From positions 1,916,302 to 1,980,301 of the forward strand of contig NZ_JBHSNF010000001.1 of the NCBI RefSeq assembly GCF_042657065.1: a stretch of 64,000 nucleotides of DNA, written 5' to 3'. This document shows, piece after piece, positions 51,335-60,460 of the stretch. The stretch is from Rhodanobacter ginsengisoli (lineage in GTDB: Bacteria; Pseudomonadota; Gammaproteobacteria; Xanthomonadales; Rhodanobacteraceae). The position numbers and the translations under genes are program-made. Position 1 is the stretch's first letter; each line of letters opens with the position of its first letter. Under the pieces are notes generated by a model, which saw only the letters and a list, made by a program, of their open reading frames with translations, was not told the origin of the DNA and ran no database searches.

Positions 51335-53115
51335 CCACCAACGACTATTTCCAGCTCGGCCTCTATCTGGTCGTCCTGCTGTTGCTGGTCAAACCCCTGG
51401 GCAGCTACATGGCGCTGGTGTTCGCCGACACACCCAACCGCGTCACCCGTGTTGGTGCGCGGCTGGAACGTGGCATCTACCGGCTTTGCGGCATCCGGCC
51501 TGACGAAGACATGAGCTGGAAGCGCTACGCGCTGGCCATGTTGATCTTCAACGTGCTGGGCCTGCTGGCGGTCTATGCGCTGCAGCGGTTGCAGCCATGG
51601 TTGCCGCTCAACCCACAGCACTTCGCTGCGGTGTCGCCCGACTCGGCGATGAATACCGCCATCAGTTTTGCCACCAACACCAACTGGCAGGGCTATGGCG
51701 GCGAGTCGACCATGAGCTATCTGACCCAGATGCTGGGTCTGGCTGTGCAGAACTTTCTCTCCGCCGCCACCGGCATCGCGGTGTTGATCGCGGTGATCCG
51801 CGGCTTCAGCCGGCGCAGCGCCAACGGACTGGGCAATTTCTGGGTCGACCTGACGCGCAGCACGCTGTACCTGCTGATTCCGCTGTCGCTGCTGATGAGC
51901 GTATTCCTGGTCTCGCAGGGTGTGGTGCAGAGCTTCAAGCCCTACATGGAGGTATCGGTCCTGCAAGCCAGCGCCCATACCGAGACGGTGAAGGATGCCG
52001 CCGGTCACGAAGTCGCGCACAGCGTGCCGGTGATCACGCAGACCCTGCCCATGGGCCCGGCCGCGTCGCAGGTTGCGATCAAGCAGCTGGGCACCAATGG
52101 TGGGGGCTTCTTCGGCGCCAACTCGGCCCATCCGTACGAGAACCCTACGCCGCTGAGTAACTTTGTCGAACTGCTGGCGATCCTGCTGATACCGGCGGCG
52201 CTCTGCTACACCTTCGGCGCGATGGTGGGTGATCGCCGCCAGGGCTGGTCGCTGTTGACGGTGATGCTGGTGATCTTCATCCCCCTCCTGTTGGCCTGCA
52301 CCGCTGCCGAGCAGGCGGGTAACCCGTTGCTGACCCGCCTCGGCGTCGATCAGCAAGCCTCGGCGCTGCAGGCCGGCGGCAACATGGAGGGCAAGGAAAC
52401 CCGCTTCGGCATCGTCAATTCCACGTTGTGGGCCACCGCCACCACGGCTGCGTCGAACGGCTCGGTCAACGCGATGCACGATTCGTTCACCCCGCTGGGC
52501 GGGCTGATCCCGATGTGGCTGATCCAGCTCGGCGAGGTGATCTTCGGCGGCGTCGGTTCGGGCCTGTACGGGATGCTTGCCTTTGCCGTGGTCGCGGTAT
52601 TCATCGCCGGCCTGATGGTCGGGCGCACCCCGGAGTATCTCGGCAAGAAGATCGAGGCGTACGAGATGAAGATGGCCAGCCTGGCGGTGCTGATTCCCTG
52701 CGCGCTGGTAGTGATCGGTACGGCCATCGCGGTGAGCGTGTCGGCCGGCGTGGCGGGCGTGGCCAATCCTGGCGCACACGGCTTCAGCGAGATGTTGTAC
52801 GCGGTGAGTTCGGCCGCCAACAACAACGGCAGCGCGTTTGGCGGACTGGCAGTCAACACACCGTTCTGGAACGTGTTGCTGGGCATCTGCATGTTCCTGG
52901 CGCGGTTCCCGCTGATCGTGGCGATGTTGGCGATGGCAGGCTCGCTGGCCGCCAAGCGCCACGTGCCCGCCTCGGCCGGCACGCTGCCAACGCACACGCC
53001 GCTGTTCATCACGCTGCTGGCCTGCGTGGTGATCGTGATCGGCGCACTCACCTTCCTGCCGGCGCTGGCCCTGGGGCCGATCGCCGAACAACTCATGTCC
53101 ACCATGGGGCACTGA
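51331..53115 (+). CDS. kdpA: Potassium-transporting ATPase potassium-binding subunit KdpA
   Basis: The 594-residue protein has about ten membrane segments and the selectivity-filter-type loops of the SKT superfamily, including NTNWQGYGGESTMSY, QLGTNGGGFFGANSAHPYEN and SSAANNNGSAFGG. It selects K+ ions and feeds them through the tunnel to KdpB. The start at 51331 overlaps kdpF. The long frame upstream is not coding. Confidence 0.97.
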   Translation: MTTNDYFQLGLYLVVLLLLVKPLGSYMALVFADTPNRVTRVGARLERGIYRLCGIRPDEDMSWKRYALAMLIFNVLGLLAVYALQRLQPWLPLNPQHFAAVSPDSAMNTAISFATNTNWQGYGGESTMSYLTQMLGLAVQNFLSAATGIAVLIAVIRGFSRRSANGLGNFWVDLTRSTLYLLIPLSLLMSVFLVSQGVVQSFKPYMEVSVLQASAHTETVKDAAGHEVAHSVPVITQTLPMGPAASQVAIKQLGTNGGGFFGANSAHPYENPTPLSNFVELLAILLIPAALCYTFGAMVGDRRQGWSLLTVMLVIFIPLLLACTAAEQAGNPLLTRLGVDQQASALQAGGNMEGKETRFGIVNSTLWATATTAASNGSVNAMHDSFTPLGGLIPMWLIQLGEVIFGGVGSGLYGMLAFAVVAVFIAGLMVGRTPEYLGKKIEAYEMKMASLAVLIPCALVVIGTAIAVSVSAGVAGVANPGAHGFSEMLYAVSSAANNNGSAFGGLAVNTPFWNVLLGICMFLARFPLIVAMLAMAGSLAAKRHVPASAGTLPTHTPLFITLLACVVIVIGALTFLPALALGPIAEQLMSTMGH

Positions 53116-53118
53116 TCC

Positions 53119-55203
53119 ATGACTTCGCATACCCATGCAGTTCGCGGCTTTGATCGTGAACTGCTCCTCAAGGCGGCGATGGATGCGTTCCGCAAACTGT
53201 CACCGCGCATGCAGTTCCGCAATCCGGTGATGTTCGTGGTGTTCGTCTGCAGCGTGCTCACCACGGCGCTGTGGATACAGGCCTGCTGGCTGCAGGCGCA
53301 CGCCGGTCACGGTGAGGCGCCGGCCTCATTCATCTTCTGGGTCGGCCTGTGGCTGTGGTTCACCCTGCTGTTCGCCAATTTCGCCGAGGCACTGGCCGAA
53401 GGTCGCGGCAAGGCGCAGGCGGACGCGCTGCGCAGTTCGCGCCGGGACGTGGTCGCGAAGAAACTCGCGCAACCCAAGCGTGATGCCGCCATTTCCGTTA
53501 TCTCCTCCGCCGATCTTCGCACCGGTGACCTGGTGCTGGTGGAAGCCGGCGACATCATCCCGGGCGACGGTGAAGCGGTGGTGGGCGCCGCCAGTGTCAA
53601 CGAGAGCGCGATCACCGGCGAATCGGCCCCGGTAATCCGCGAGGCCGGCGGCGACCGCAGCGCCGTTACCGGGGGTACCCAACTGCTGTCGGACTGGCTG
53701 GTGGTGCGCATCACCAGCGACCCTGGCGAGACCTTTCTGGATCGCATGATCGCCATGGTGGAAGGCTCCAAGCGCCGCAAGACGCCGAACGAGATCGCGC
53801 TGACCATCCTGCTGGCCAAGTTCACCCTGATCTTCCTGCTCGCCTGCGCCACGTTGCTGCCTTACTCGATCTACAGTGTGCAGGCCGCCGGCAGCGGTCA
53901 TCCGATCACGCTCACCGTGCTGATCGCCCTGCTGGTCTGCCTGATCCCGACCACCATCGGCGCGCTGCTCTCGGCCATCGGCATCGCAGGCATGGACCGG
54001 ATGATCCGCGCCAACGTGATTGCCACCTCCGGTCGCGCGGTGGAAGCGGCCGGTGATGTCGACGTGTTGCTGCTGGACAAGACCGGCACCATCACCCTGG
54101 GCAACCGCCAGGCGGTGGCGTTTCATGCAGCGCCAGGTATTGCGGAAGGCGTGCTGGCCGAGGCGGCGCGGCTGGCCTCGCTGGCAGACGAGACGCCCGA
54201 GGGTCGCAGCATTGTGGTGCTGGCCGGCGAGGGCTTCGGCCCGTGCGATGCGGTGCCCCCGGGCGCGGCGCAGTTCGTGCCCTTCACCGCGCAGACTCGC
54301 ATGAGCGGTGTTGACATGGGCGAGCGGCATATCCGCAAGGGCGCCATTGATGCGGTGGAAAGGCATCTGGCCGCCCGGGGCGGCTCACTGCCCCCGGCGG
54401 TCAAGCGCATCGCCGAGGAGATCGCCCGGCGCGGGGCCACGCCGCTGATCGTGACCGAAGGCGCCCGCGCACTGGGGGTGATCGAACTCAAGGACATCGT
54501 CAAGAGCGGTATCAAGGAGCGCTTTGCCGAGATGCGCAGGATGGGCATCAAGACCATCATGATCACCGGCGACAACCCGCTCACCGCTGCGGCCATCGCG
54601 GCCGAGGCGGGCGTGGACGACTTTCTCGCTGAGGCGACCCCGGAAGCCAAGCTCAAGCTGATCCGCGACATCCAGTCAGAGAACCGGTTGGTGGCGATGT
54701 GCGGCGACGGCACCAACGATGCGCCCGCGCTGGCCCAGGCCGACGTGGCGGTGGCGATGAACACCGGCACCCAGGCGGCGAAAGAGGCTGGCAACATGGT
54801 CGACCTCGATTCCAATCCGACCAAGCTGATCGAGGTAGTGGAGATCGGCAAGCAGATGCTGATCACCCGCGGCGCGCTGACCACGTTCTCCATCTCCAAC
54901 GACATCGCCAAGTATTTCGCGATCATTCCCGCTGCGTTCGCTACCACCTATCCGGCGCTGAACGCACTCAACGTGATGCACCTGGCGACGCCACGCAGTG
55001 CGATCCTGTCGGCGGTGATCTTCAACGCGCTGATCATCATGTTCCTGATCCCGCTGGCACTGAAGGGTGTGAAGTACCGCGCGCTGGGCGCCGCCGCGCT
55101 GCTGCGTCGCAACCTGCTGGTGTACGGGCTCGGCGGCATCGTGGCGCCGTTCCTGGGCATCAAGCTGGTCGACATGCTGCTGGTGCTGGTGGGGCTCTCA
55201 TGA
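53119..55203 (+). CDS. kdpB: Potassium-transporting ATPase ATP-binding subunit KdpB
   Basis: The 694-residue P-type ATPase has the actuator TGES loop (SAITGESAPV), the phosphorylated Asp320 in LLLDKTGTITLGN, a Lys-rich nucleotide domain, and the hinge MCGDGTNDAPALAQAD. It supplies energy for KdpA-bound K+. It starts 3 bp after kdpA, and its stop overlaps the next gene (porin) in an ATGA. Confidence 0.98.
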   Translation: MTSHTHAVRGFDRELLLKAAMDAFRKLSPRMQFRNPVMFVVFVCSVLTTALWIQACWLQAHAGHGEAPASFIFWVGLWLWFTLLFANFAEALAEGRGKAQADALRSSRRDVVAKKLAQPKRDAAISVISSADLRTGDLVLVEAGDIIPGDGEAVVGAASVNESAITGESAPVIREAGGDRSAVTGGTQLLSDWLVVRITSDPGETFLDRMIAMVEGSKRRKTPNEIALTILLAKFTLIFLLACATLLPYSIYSVQAAGSGHPITLTVLIALLVCLIPTTIGALLSAIGIAGMDRMIRANVIATSGRAVEAAGDVDVLLLDKTGTITLGNRQAVAFHAAPGIAEGVLAEAARLASLADETPEGRSIVVLAGEGFGPCDAVPPGAAQFVPFTAQTRMSGVDMGERHIRKGAIDAVERHLAARGGSLPPAVKRIAEEIARRGATPLIVTEGARALGVIELKDIVKSGIKERFAEMRRMGIKTIMITGDNPLTAAAIAAEAGVDDFLAEATPEAKLKLIRDIQSENRLVAMCGDGTNDAPALAQADVAVAMNTGTQAAKEAGNMVDLDSNPTKLIEVVEIGKQMLITRGALTTFSISNDIAKYFAIIPAAFATTYPALNALNVMHLATPRSAILSAVIFNALIIMFLIPLALKGVKYRALGAAALLRRNLLVYGLGGIVAPFLGIKLVDMLLVLVGLS

Positions 55204-56009
55204 TCCGCCGCATGATTCCGGTGGTACTTGTCGTCATCGTCCTGATGGATGCCCGCGTCCGCGCCGATGACGCAATACCCGTCACGACCACCGCCAACAT
55301 CGCGCTGACCTCGGACTACCTGTTCCGGGGCCTCACCCAGACCTGGGGCGGGCCCGCGATCCAGGGCGGCGCCGACTACGCCAATCCCGACGGTTTGGCC
55401 GCCGGCGTCTGGGGTTCGAGCATCAGCGAGCGCAGTTACCCTGGAGGCGCGATGGAGCTGGATCTCTACGCCAGCTACGGGCAGGCGATCGACGCCGACT
55501 GGTCGTGGCGCACCGGCCTCTACGGCTACGTCTATCCGGGCGCCAATCTGGACCAGGTCGGCATGGCCTCGCGCTCTTTGAACACCATCGAGGCGAACGC
55601 CGCGCTGACATGGAAACGGGTCACGCTGAAATACAACCAGGCATTGACCGATTACTTCGGCGTCGACGCCGAGCAGGGCTACACCGGCGATTCGAAGGGC
55701 ACCGCCTATCTGCAACTGGATGTGGCGATTCCCTTGGACGATGCATGGAGCGTGGCTCTGCATGCGGGTCATACGCACTACCCCACCACCCTCGCGATGC
55801 CATTGACCGATGGTGCGCGCAACCCCGGCTACAGCGATTTCGGCGCCACGTTGAAGTACCAGCTCATGGGCCACTGGTCGCTCAGCGGCGGCGTCACGCA
55901 TGCCACCAACGCGGACTTCTACCGCCATACGTCCAGCTTCCTCAACGCCAGCGACACCCGCAATGTCGGTGGTACCCGCGGTTTCGTCATGCTGCAAGGC
56001 ACGTTCTGA
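55200..56009 (+). CDS. TorF-family putative porin inside the kdp operon
   Basis: The 269-residue protein has a signal peptide (residues 1-22, after which DDAIPVTTTANIALTSDYLF begins) and repeated amphipathic strands typical of a 10-14-stranded outer-membrane barrel: RGLTQTWGGPAIQGGADYA, WSWRTGLYGYVYPGA, LKYNQALTDYFGV and a C-terminal FVMLQGTF ending in Phe. This matches TorF-type barrels. It is coupled to kdpB by ATGA and lies 13 bp before kdpC, so it is made with the K+ pump and may help K+ cross the outer membrane; that role is an inference. Confidence 0.85.
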   Translation: MIRRMIPVVLVVIVLMDARVRADDAIPVTTTANIALTSDYLFRGLTQTWGGPAIQGGADYANPDGLAAGVWGSSISERSYPGGAMELDLYASYGQAIDADWSWRTGLYGYVYPGANLDQVGMASRSLNTIEANAALTWKRVTLKYNQALTDYFGVDAEQGYTGDSKGTAYLQLDVAIPLDDAWSVALHAGHTHYPTTLAMPLTDGARNPGYSDFGATLKYQLMGHWSLSGGVTHATNADFYRHTSSFLNASDTRNVGGTRGFVMLQGTF

Positions 56010-56022
56010 CCGGAGCACACTC

Positions 56023-56601
56023 ATGTTCAAGCTACTGCGCCAATCCCTGCTGATGCTGCTGGTAATGACCGTGATCACCGGCGTGCTGTATCCACTGGCC
56101 GCGACCGGGCTGTCCCGTCTGGCGTTTCGTCACCAGGCCGACGGCAGTCTGGTCGAGAAGGACGGCAAGCCGATCGGCTCCGAACTGATTGGCCAGTCGT
56201 TCGACGATCCCCGCTACTTCTGGGGCCGTCCGTCGGCCACCTCGCCCAACCCGTACAACGGTGGCGCTTCGGCGGGTTCCAACCTGGGCCCGAACAACCC
56301 GGCACTGGTCGATGCCGTGAAGCAGCGCATCGCTGCGCTGAGAGCGGCCGACCCGGGCAATACGGCACCGCTGCCGGTAGATCTGGTGACCGCCTCTGCC
56401 AGCGGACTGGATCCGGACATCAGCCCCGCGGCGGCACAGTATCAGGCAGCGCGCGTGGCGCGCCTGCGCAAGCTCGATCCGAAGCAGGTGATGGCGCTGG
56501 TTCGGCGACATACGCAAGGGCGGCAGCTTGGCGTGCTGGGCGAGCCGCGGGTCAATGTGCTCCAGCTCAACCTGGCGCTGGACGCACTGCGGGAGCACTG
56601 A
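56023..56601 (+). CDS. kdpC: Potassium-transporting ATPase subunit KdpC
   Basis: The 192-residue protein has one N-terminal membrane helix (residues 8-30), then GSELIGQSFDDPRYFWGRPS, SNLGPNNPALVDAV and the conserved LVTASASGLDPDISPAAA. It is the periplasmic-side chaperone-like subunit of the K+ pump. The order here is kdpB-porin-kdpC rather than kdpB-kdpC. kdpD starts 54 bp downstream. Confidence 0.97.
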   Translation: MFKLLRQSLLMLLVMTVITGVLYPLAATGLSRLAFRHQADGSLVEKDGKPIGSELIGQSFDDPRYFWGRPSATSPNPYNGGASAGSNLGPNNPALVDAVKQRIAALRAADPGNTAPLPVDLVTASASGLDPDISPAAAQYQAARVARLRKLDPKQVMALVRRHTQGRQLGVLGEPRVNVLQLNLALDALREH

Positions 56602-56655
56602 TCCGCCCATGGCGGTTGATTCGTTACTCTACCCGGACCCAGGCGAGATACGTCC

Positions 56656-59322
56656 ATGTCGGAAGCTTCCCGCGATATCCGTGCCGACGCACTGCTTAGT
56701 ACTGCGCAGGACGCGTCCAGCCCACGGCTGAAGATCTTCCTCGGCGCCGCACCCGGCGTGGGCAAGACCTTCGCCATGCTGTCCGCGGCACGCGAGCTGA
56801 AGCGCCAGGGGACGGATGTCGTGGTGGGGCTGGTGGAGACTCACGGCCGTGACGAAACGGAGGCATTGCTGGAAGGTCTGGAAGTGCTGCCTCGGCGCAC
56901 GGCGACCTACCGCGGCGGCGACTTCACCGAATTCGACCTGGATGCCGCGCTGGCGCGCAAACCCGCAGTCTTGCTGGTGGACGAACTGGCCCACACCAAC
57001 CTGCCAGGAGGGCGTCATACCCGGCGCTGGCAGGACATCGCCGAGTTGCTCGATGCCGGTATCGAGGTTTACACCGCACTGAACGTACAGCACCTGGAAA
57101 GCCTCAATGACCAGGTGCGCCGCATCACCGGCATCACCGTGCGCGAAACGGTGCCGGACGCCTTCCTCGATCGCGCGCGCGACATCGTGCTGGTCGATCT
57201 GCCCCCGCGCGAACTGATCGGCCGACTGAAGCAGGGCAAGGTCTACATGCCAGAAACAGCTGCCGCTGCCCTCAACGCCTTCTTCTCACCAACCAATCTC
57301 GCGGCCCTGCGTGAGCTGGCGCTGGAAACCATCGCAGGACATGTCGACAGCGATTTGCGCGAGCACATGCTGGCACGCGGTAGCGCCATGACGGTGCGCC
57401 GGCACGTGATGGCGACGATCGACGGCTACGGGCAGAGCGAATACCTGGTACGCGTGGCCCGGCGCATCGCCGAACGGCGTGGCGCGCCCTGGAGCGTGGC
57501 CTTCGTCGACACCGGCGCGGCGATGGACCCGGCGCGGCGCGAACGGCTGGATGCCGCCATGCGACTGGCGCGGCGCCTGGGTGGCGATTCGATCATCCTG
57601 CGCGGGCACGTGATCGCCGACGAATTGCTGGCGCATGCCGATCGCGAGGGCGTGGGCCAGATCATCCTGGGGCGCACCCGTGAGCGGCCGATCGCGCGGA
57701 TGCTGGGCATTTCGCTGACTCAGCAACTGTTGCGCCGTGGTGCGCACATGGAACTGACGATCATCGCCACGCCGAAAGAGCGTGCTCAGGCGCGGCGTCG
57801 GCTGCGCCTCGCCGGCGAACGCGGATCGCGTGGGGAATACGTCTACGCCACGGCAGCCACGGTGGTGGCGTTCGCGCTGGCATTTCTGGCCGACCGCTAT
57901 TTTTCAGTCGCCAGCCTCTCGCTGATCTTCCTCACTGCGGTGCTGGTGGTGGCGGTGCGTACTCGCATGATGGTGGCCGTTTATACGGCCGTCATGTGCT
58001 TCCTCGGTTACAACTTCTTCTTCACCCAACCGCGATATACCCTTCGGATCGCCAACGCGGACGACGTGCTGGCGGTGCTGTTGTTCCTGGTCGCCGCGCT
58101 CGTCTGCAGCCGACTGGCCACGCGGTTGGCAAGTCAGGTGGCCTCGCTGCGCGCGGCTCAGACGCGGGCGCGGGCACTGTTGGGTCTGGGACAGCAGCTC
58201 ACTGCCAGCACTGACGCCGAGGGCGTGCTCAAAGTGGGGGCCGGCGCGCTTGCCAGGGCACTGGATGCCGATGTCGCCATGCTGGTCCGCGACGCCGGCC
58301 AGGTACTGCACCCGGTCACCATCGCACCACGTAGCCTGGCGCTCACGCCCCAGGATCTTGCTGCGGCCAACTGGTGCGAACAGCATGCCGAACCAGCCGG
58401 TCGCTTCACCGATACCCTGAACGGAGCTGCCTGCTGGATGCTGCCGTTAGGCCTGGAAAACCACCGCCTCGGCGTAGCCGCTCTTCGCTTCGATCCGGCC
58501 TCCGGTCCGCTCGACCCGGATCGCCGGAGCCTGACCTTGACCATGGTGCAGGACATCGGCCGAGCCCTCGAGCGCGCCCGGCTGGCTGACGAACTGGAGA
58601 GCGCCCGTATACAGGGCGAGACCGAGCGGCTGCGAAGCGCGCTGCTTTCGTCTGTGTCCCATGACCTGCGCTCGCCACTGGCATCGATGATCGGGGCCGC
58701 CGGGACACTTCTGAGCTACCGCAGCAAATTGCCCGAACAGGAGCAGGTCGATCTGCTGCAATCCATTCTGGGCGAGGGCCAGCGGCTGGATCGCTATATT
58801 CAGAACCTGCTGGACATGACCCGTCTTGGCCATGGGACGCTGAAGCTCAACCGCGACTGGACCGACAGCGCGGAAATCGCCGCCGCCGCCGTCGCTCGCT
58901 TGCGCCGGTCATTTCCCGACCTCAGGGTGGAAATCCAGGCACCGGCCGAACCCGTGCTCCTCTACGTGCACCCCGCCCTTATCGAACAGGCCCTGTTCAA
59001 CATCCTGGAAAATGCCGCCCGCTTCTCGCCGCCTGGCGAAGCGGTTCGCCTGCACGTGCATGTCGCCGACCAGAACCTGCTGATCGACGTCAGCGACCGC
59101 GGTCCGGGTATTCCGGAGGACGAGCGCGCGCGCATTTTCGACATGTTCTATTCAGTGGCGCGCGGCGATCGTGCATCTCAGGGCACGGGGCTTGGCCTGG
59201 CCATCTGCCGCGGCATGATCGGCGCGCACGGCGGCAGCGTGGAAGCACTCCCTGGCGACGGCATCGGCACCATAATACGCATCAGTCTGCCGCTGTCTCG
59301 GTCGCCGGATACCAACATCTGA
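56656..59322 (+). CDS. kdpD: Osmosensitive K+ channel sensor histidine kinase KdpD
   Basis: The 888-residue protein has the N-terminal KdpD domain (Walker A GAAPGVGKTF near residue 30, LVDELAHTN), a USP-like domain near 250-370, a four-helix membrane bundle near 400-500, a GAF-like region and a kinase core with His669 in SVSHDLRSPL. N-box NILENAARFSPP and G-boxes follow. It senses low K+ and phosphorylates KdpE. All kinase motifs are intact, yet no complete kdpE follows. Confidence 0.97.
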   Translation: MSEASRDIRADALLSTAQDASSPRLKIFLGAAPGVGKTFAMLSAARELKRQGTDVVVGLVETHGRDETEALLEGLEVLPRRTATYRGGDFTEFDLDAALARKPAVLLVDELAHTNLPGGRHTRRWQDIAELLDAGIEVYTALNVQHLESLNDQVRRITGITVRETVPDAFLDRARDIVLVDLPPRELIGRLKQGKVYMPETAAAALNAFFSPTNLAALRELALETIAGHVDSDLREHMLARGSAMTVRRHVMATIDGYGQSEYLVRVARRIAERRGAPWSVAFVDTGAAMDPARRERLDAAMRLARRLGGDSIILRGHVIADELLAHADREGVGQIILGRTRERPIARMLGISLTQQLLRRGAHMELTIIATPKERAQARRRLRLAGERGSRGEYVYATAATVVAFALAFLADRYFSVASLSLIFLTAVLVVAVRTRMMVAVYTAVMCFLGYNFFFTQPRYTLRIANADDVLAVLLFLVAALVCSRLATRLASQVASLRAAQTRARALLGLGQQLTASTDAEGVLKVGAGALARALDADVAMLVRDAGQVLHPVTIAPRSLALTPQDLAAANWCEQHAEPAGRFTDTLNGAACWMLPLGLENHRLGVAALRFDPASGPLDPDRRSLTLTMVQDIGRALERARLADELESARIQGETERLRSALLSSVSHDLRSPLASMIGAAGTLLSYRSKLPEQEQVDLLQSILGEGQRLDRYIQNLLDMTRLGHGTLKLNRDWTDSAEIAAAAVARLRRSFPDLRVEIQAPAEPVLLYVHPALIEQALFNILENAARFSPPGEAVRLHVHVADQNLLIDVSDRGPGIPEDERARIFDMFYSVARGDRASQGTGLGLAICRGMIGAHGGSVEALPGDGIGTIIRISLPLSRSPDTNI

Positions 59323-59325
59323 TAC

Positions 59326-59356
59326 ATGCACTCCGACGGCCTTGGTCATCGACGAG
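59326..59356 (+). pseudogene. Possible remnant of the kdpE 5' end
   Basis: An ATG lies 3 bp after the kdpD stop. One frame over, from 59330, the DNA reads TPTALVIDE, which matches the first beta strand and acidic pocket (ALVIDDE) of KdpE-type receivers. The match ends in the middle of the second Asp codon and is followed by unrelated DNA. A truncated, frameshifted kdpE is the simplest reading, but only about nine residues support it. Confidence 0.5.
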
Positions 59357-59633
59357 TGGAGTGACTTCGCCGGGATTTCGAGATCGTCACATTGGAGCTC
59401 GCCTGAAAATGTGCCCACTCCAAGCGACCGGCTCAAGTACGCGGCTGTCACTTTGAAGTCCTGGATGTGCCTAGGCGTGGCAAGTGGCCAAAGCATGTGC
59501 ATATCGAGAGTGGAACGCTGCCGGTCCCGCAGACACGATCCTAAGCAAGTTGCACCACCCGGTCGGGATCATAAACACTTCCTTCCCATGAATGGGCCGC
59601 GAATGCGACGGACTGACTCTCCCGCGACCGGCA

Positions 59634-59674
59634 GCTATGGGTCGGTCTCTGCCCTCCGCAGCCCGCCCGGTTGC
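59634..59674. repeat. Dispersed repeat, copy A
   Basis: This 41-bp segment (starting GCTATGGGTCGGTC, ending CGCCCGGTTGC) aligns without gaps to copy B at 62813-62853 with 33 identical bases. Both are intergenic. Confidence 0.6.
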
Positions 59675-59688
59675 AGGAGGGCCACAAA

Positions 59689-59720
59689 AGCAGACCACGG
59701 CCAGCAACGGCCGGTCTGCT
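59689..59720. repeat. Hairpin in the repeat-rich stretch
   Basis: AGCAGACC (59689-59696) pairs with GGTCTGCT (59713-59720), and an inner GGCC pairs with GGCC around a 6-nt loop. There is no U-run. Confidence 0.5.
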
Positions 59721-59821
59721 ACCGCAAATGCATGCCGCAGGGCAGCGATTCAAGATCGCCGAGCGCCGCCGAAAAGTGGCATTTCACGGTTGAATCCAAC
59801 GCTGGAGCCAGGCGGCGCGCC

Positions 59822-60394
59822 TCAGCGCGTCTGCTTGAACGGTCGGTCGGTCGGGGCCTTGCGGCCAGCAGATCGTATGGCGGACAGAGCGGCCCGGAAG
59901 ACGAAATGCACCACGACCGACACGGCTGCAAATACCACGGCCACCAAGGTGGGAAGCACGGTGCCGAACGTGAAAGTCATGCCGACGACGAATCCAAAGA
60001 TGTACTCGACCCGGTAAACGGGAAACAATGCCGCGAGCAGGAACAGGCCGAAGAACAGGCCGGAGAGCACTGCGGACATCCCAAGCTGGAACAATGTCGC
60101 CATGGCCGCGCCATACAGCAAGGAGCACACCAGCCCAGCCCACATGCCCCTGGCCAATCCCGACCCGGTGGATGCGGTCAGATGATTGCGCAGTCGCACG
60201 CCCAGCAACCAGCCCAGAAGAGGCAGAACCGCCAGCCCGAACCAGTTGGAGATGGCCGGAAAATCAGGGCGATCCAGCAAGTGATGGCTAGGTACGCCGC
60301 CGTTGAAGTACTCACAAGCAAGTACGGCGGCTTCAAACACCAGCGAGGAAAACGCAACAAGTACGGGAAGGCGATGGCGTGCTTGCATGGTCAT
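59822..60394 (-). CDS. Hypothetical multi-span membrane protein
   Basis: The 190-residue protein has about five hydrophobic segments: PVLVAFSSLVFEAAVLA, SNWFGLAVLPLLGWLLG, GMWAGLVCSLLYGAAMA, GLFFGLFLLAALFPV and a last pair near 135-170, with a basic C-terminus. No family was recognised. Three ATGs compete (60406, 60394, 60388); 60394 has GGGA about 7 bp upstream. It is upstream of no clear partner; the DUF4386 gene lies 66 bp before it on the same strand and may be cotranscribed. Confidence 0.7.
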   Translation of the reverse strand: MTMQARHRLPVLVAFSSLVFEAAVLACEYFNGGVPSHHLLDRPDFPAISNWFGLAVLPLLGWLLGVRLRNHLTASTGSGLARGMWAGLVCSLLYGAAMATLFQLGMSAVLSGLFFGLFLLAALFPVYRVEYIFGFVVGMTFTFGTVLPTLVAVVFAAVSVVVHFVFRAALSAIRSAGRKAPTDRPFKQTR

Positions 60395-60460
60395 GTCGTT
60401 TCCCATTCCTGCTGTGCTGGTGGCTGACCGGCGAAAACCTGAAAGCTCAAGGCACGAACA

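Larger units (their letters stand above)
59357..59821. other. Repeat-rich non-coding stretch after kdpD
   Basis: This 465-bp stretch has lower GC than the genes around it and no supportable gene. It holds one copy of a dispersed repeat (59634-59674) and a hairpin (59689-59720). Short frames here have no ribosome sites. Confidence 0.5.

Noticed and set aside
59342..60427. Plus-strand 361-codon frame after kdpD, tested as a kdpE replacement
   Set aside because: No receiver or winged-helix motif is present, and it is antisense to a membrane-protein gene.
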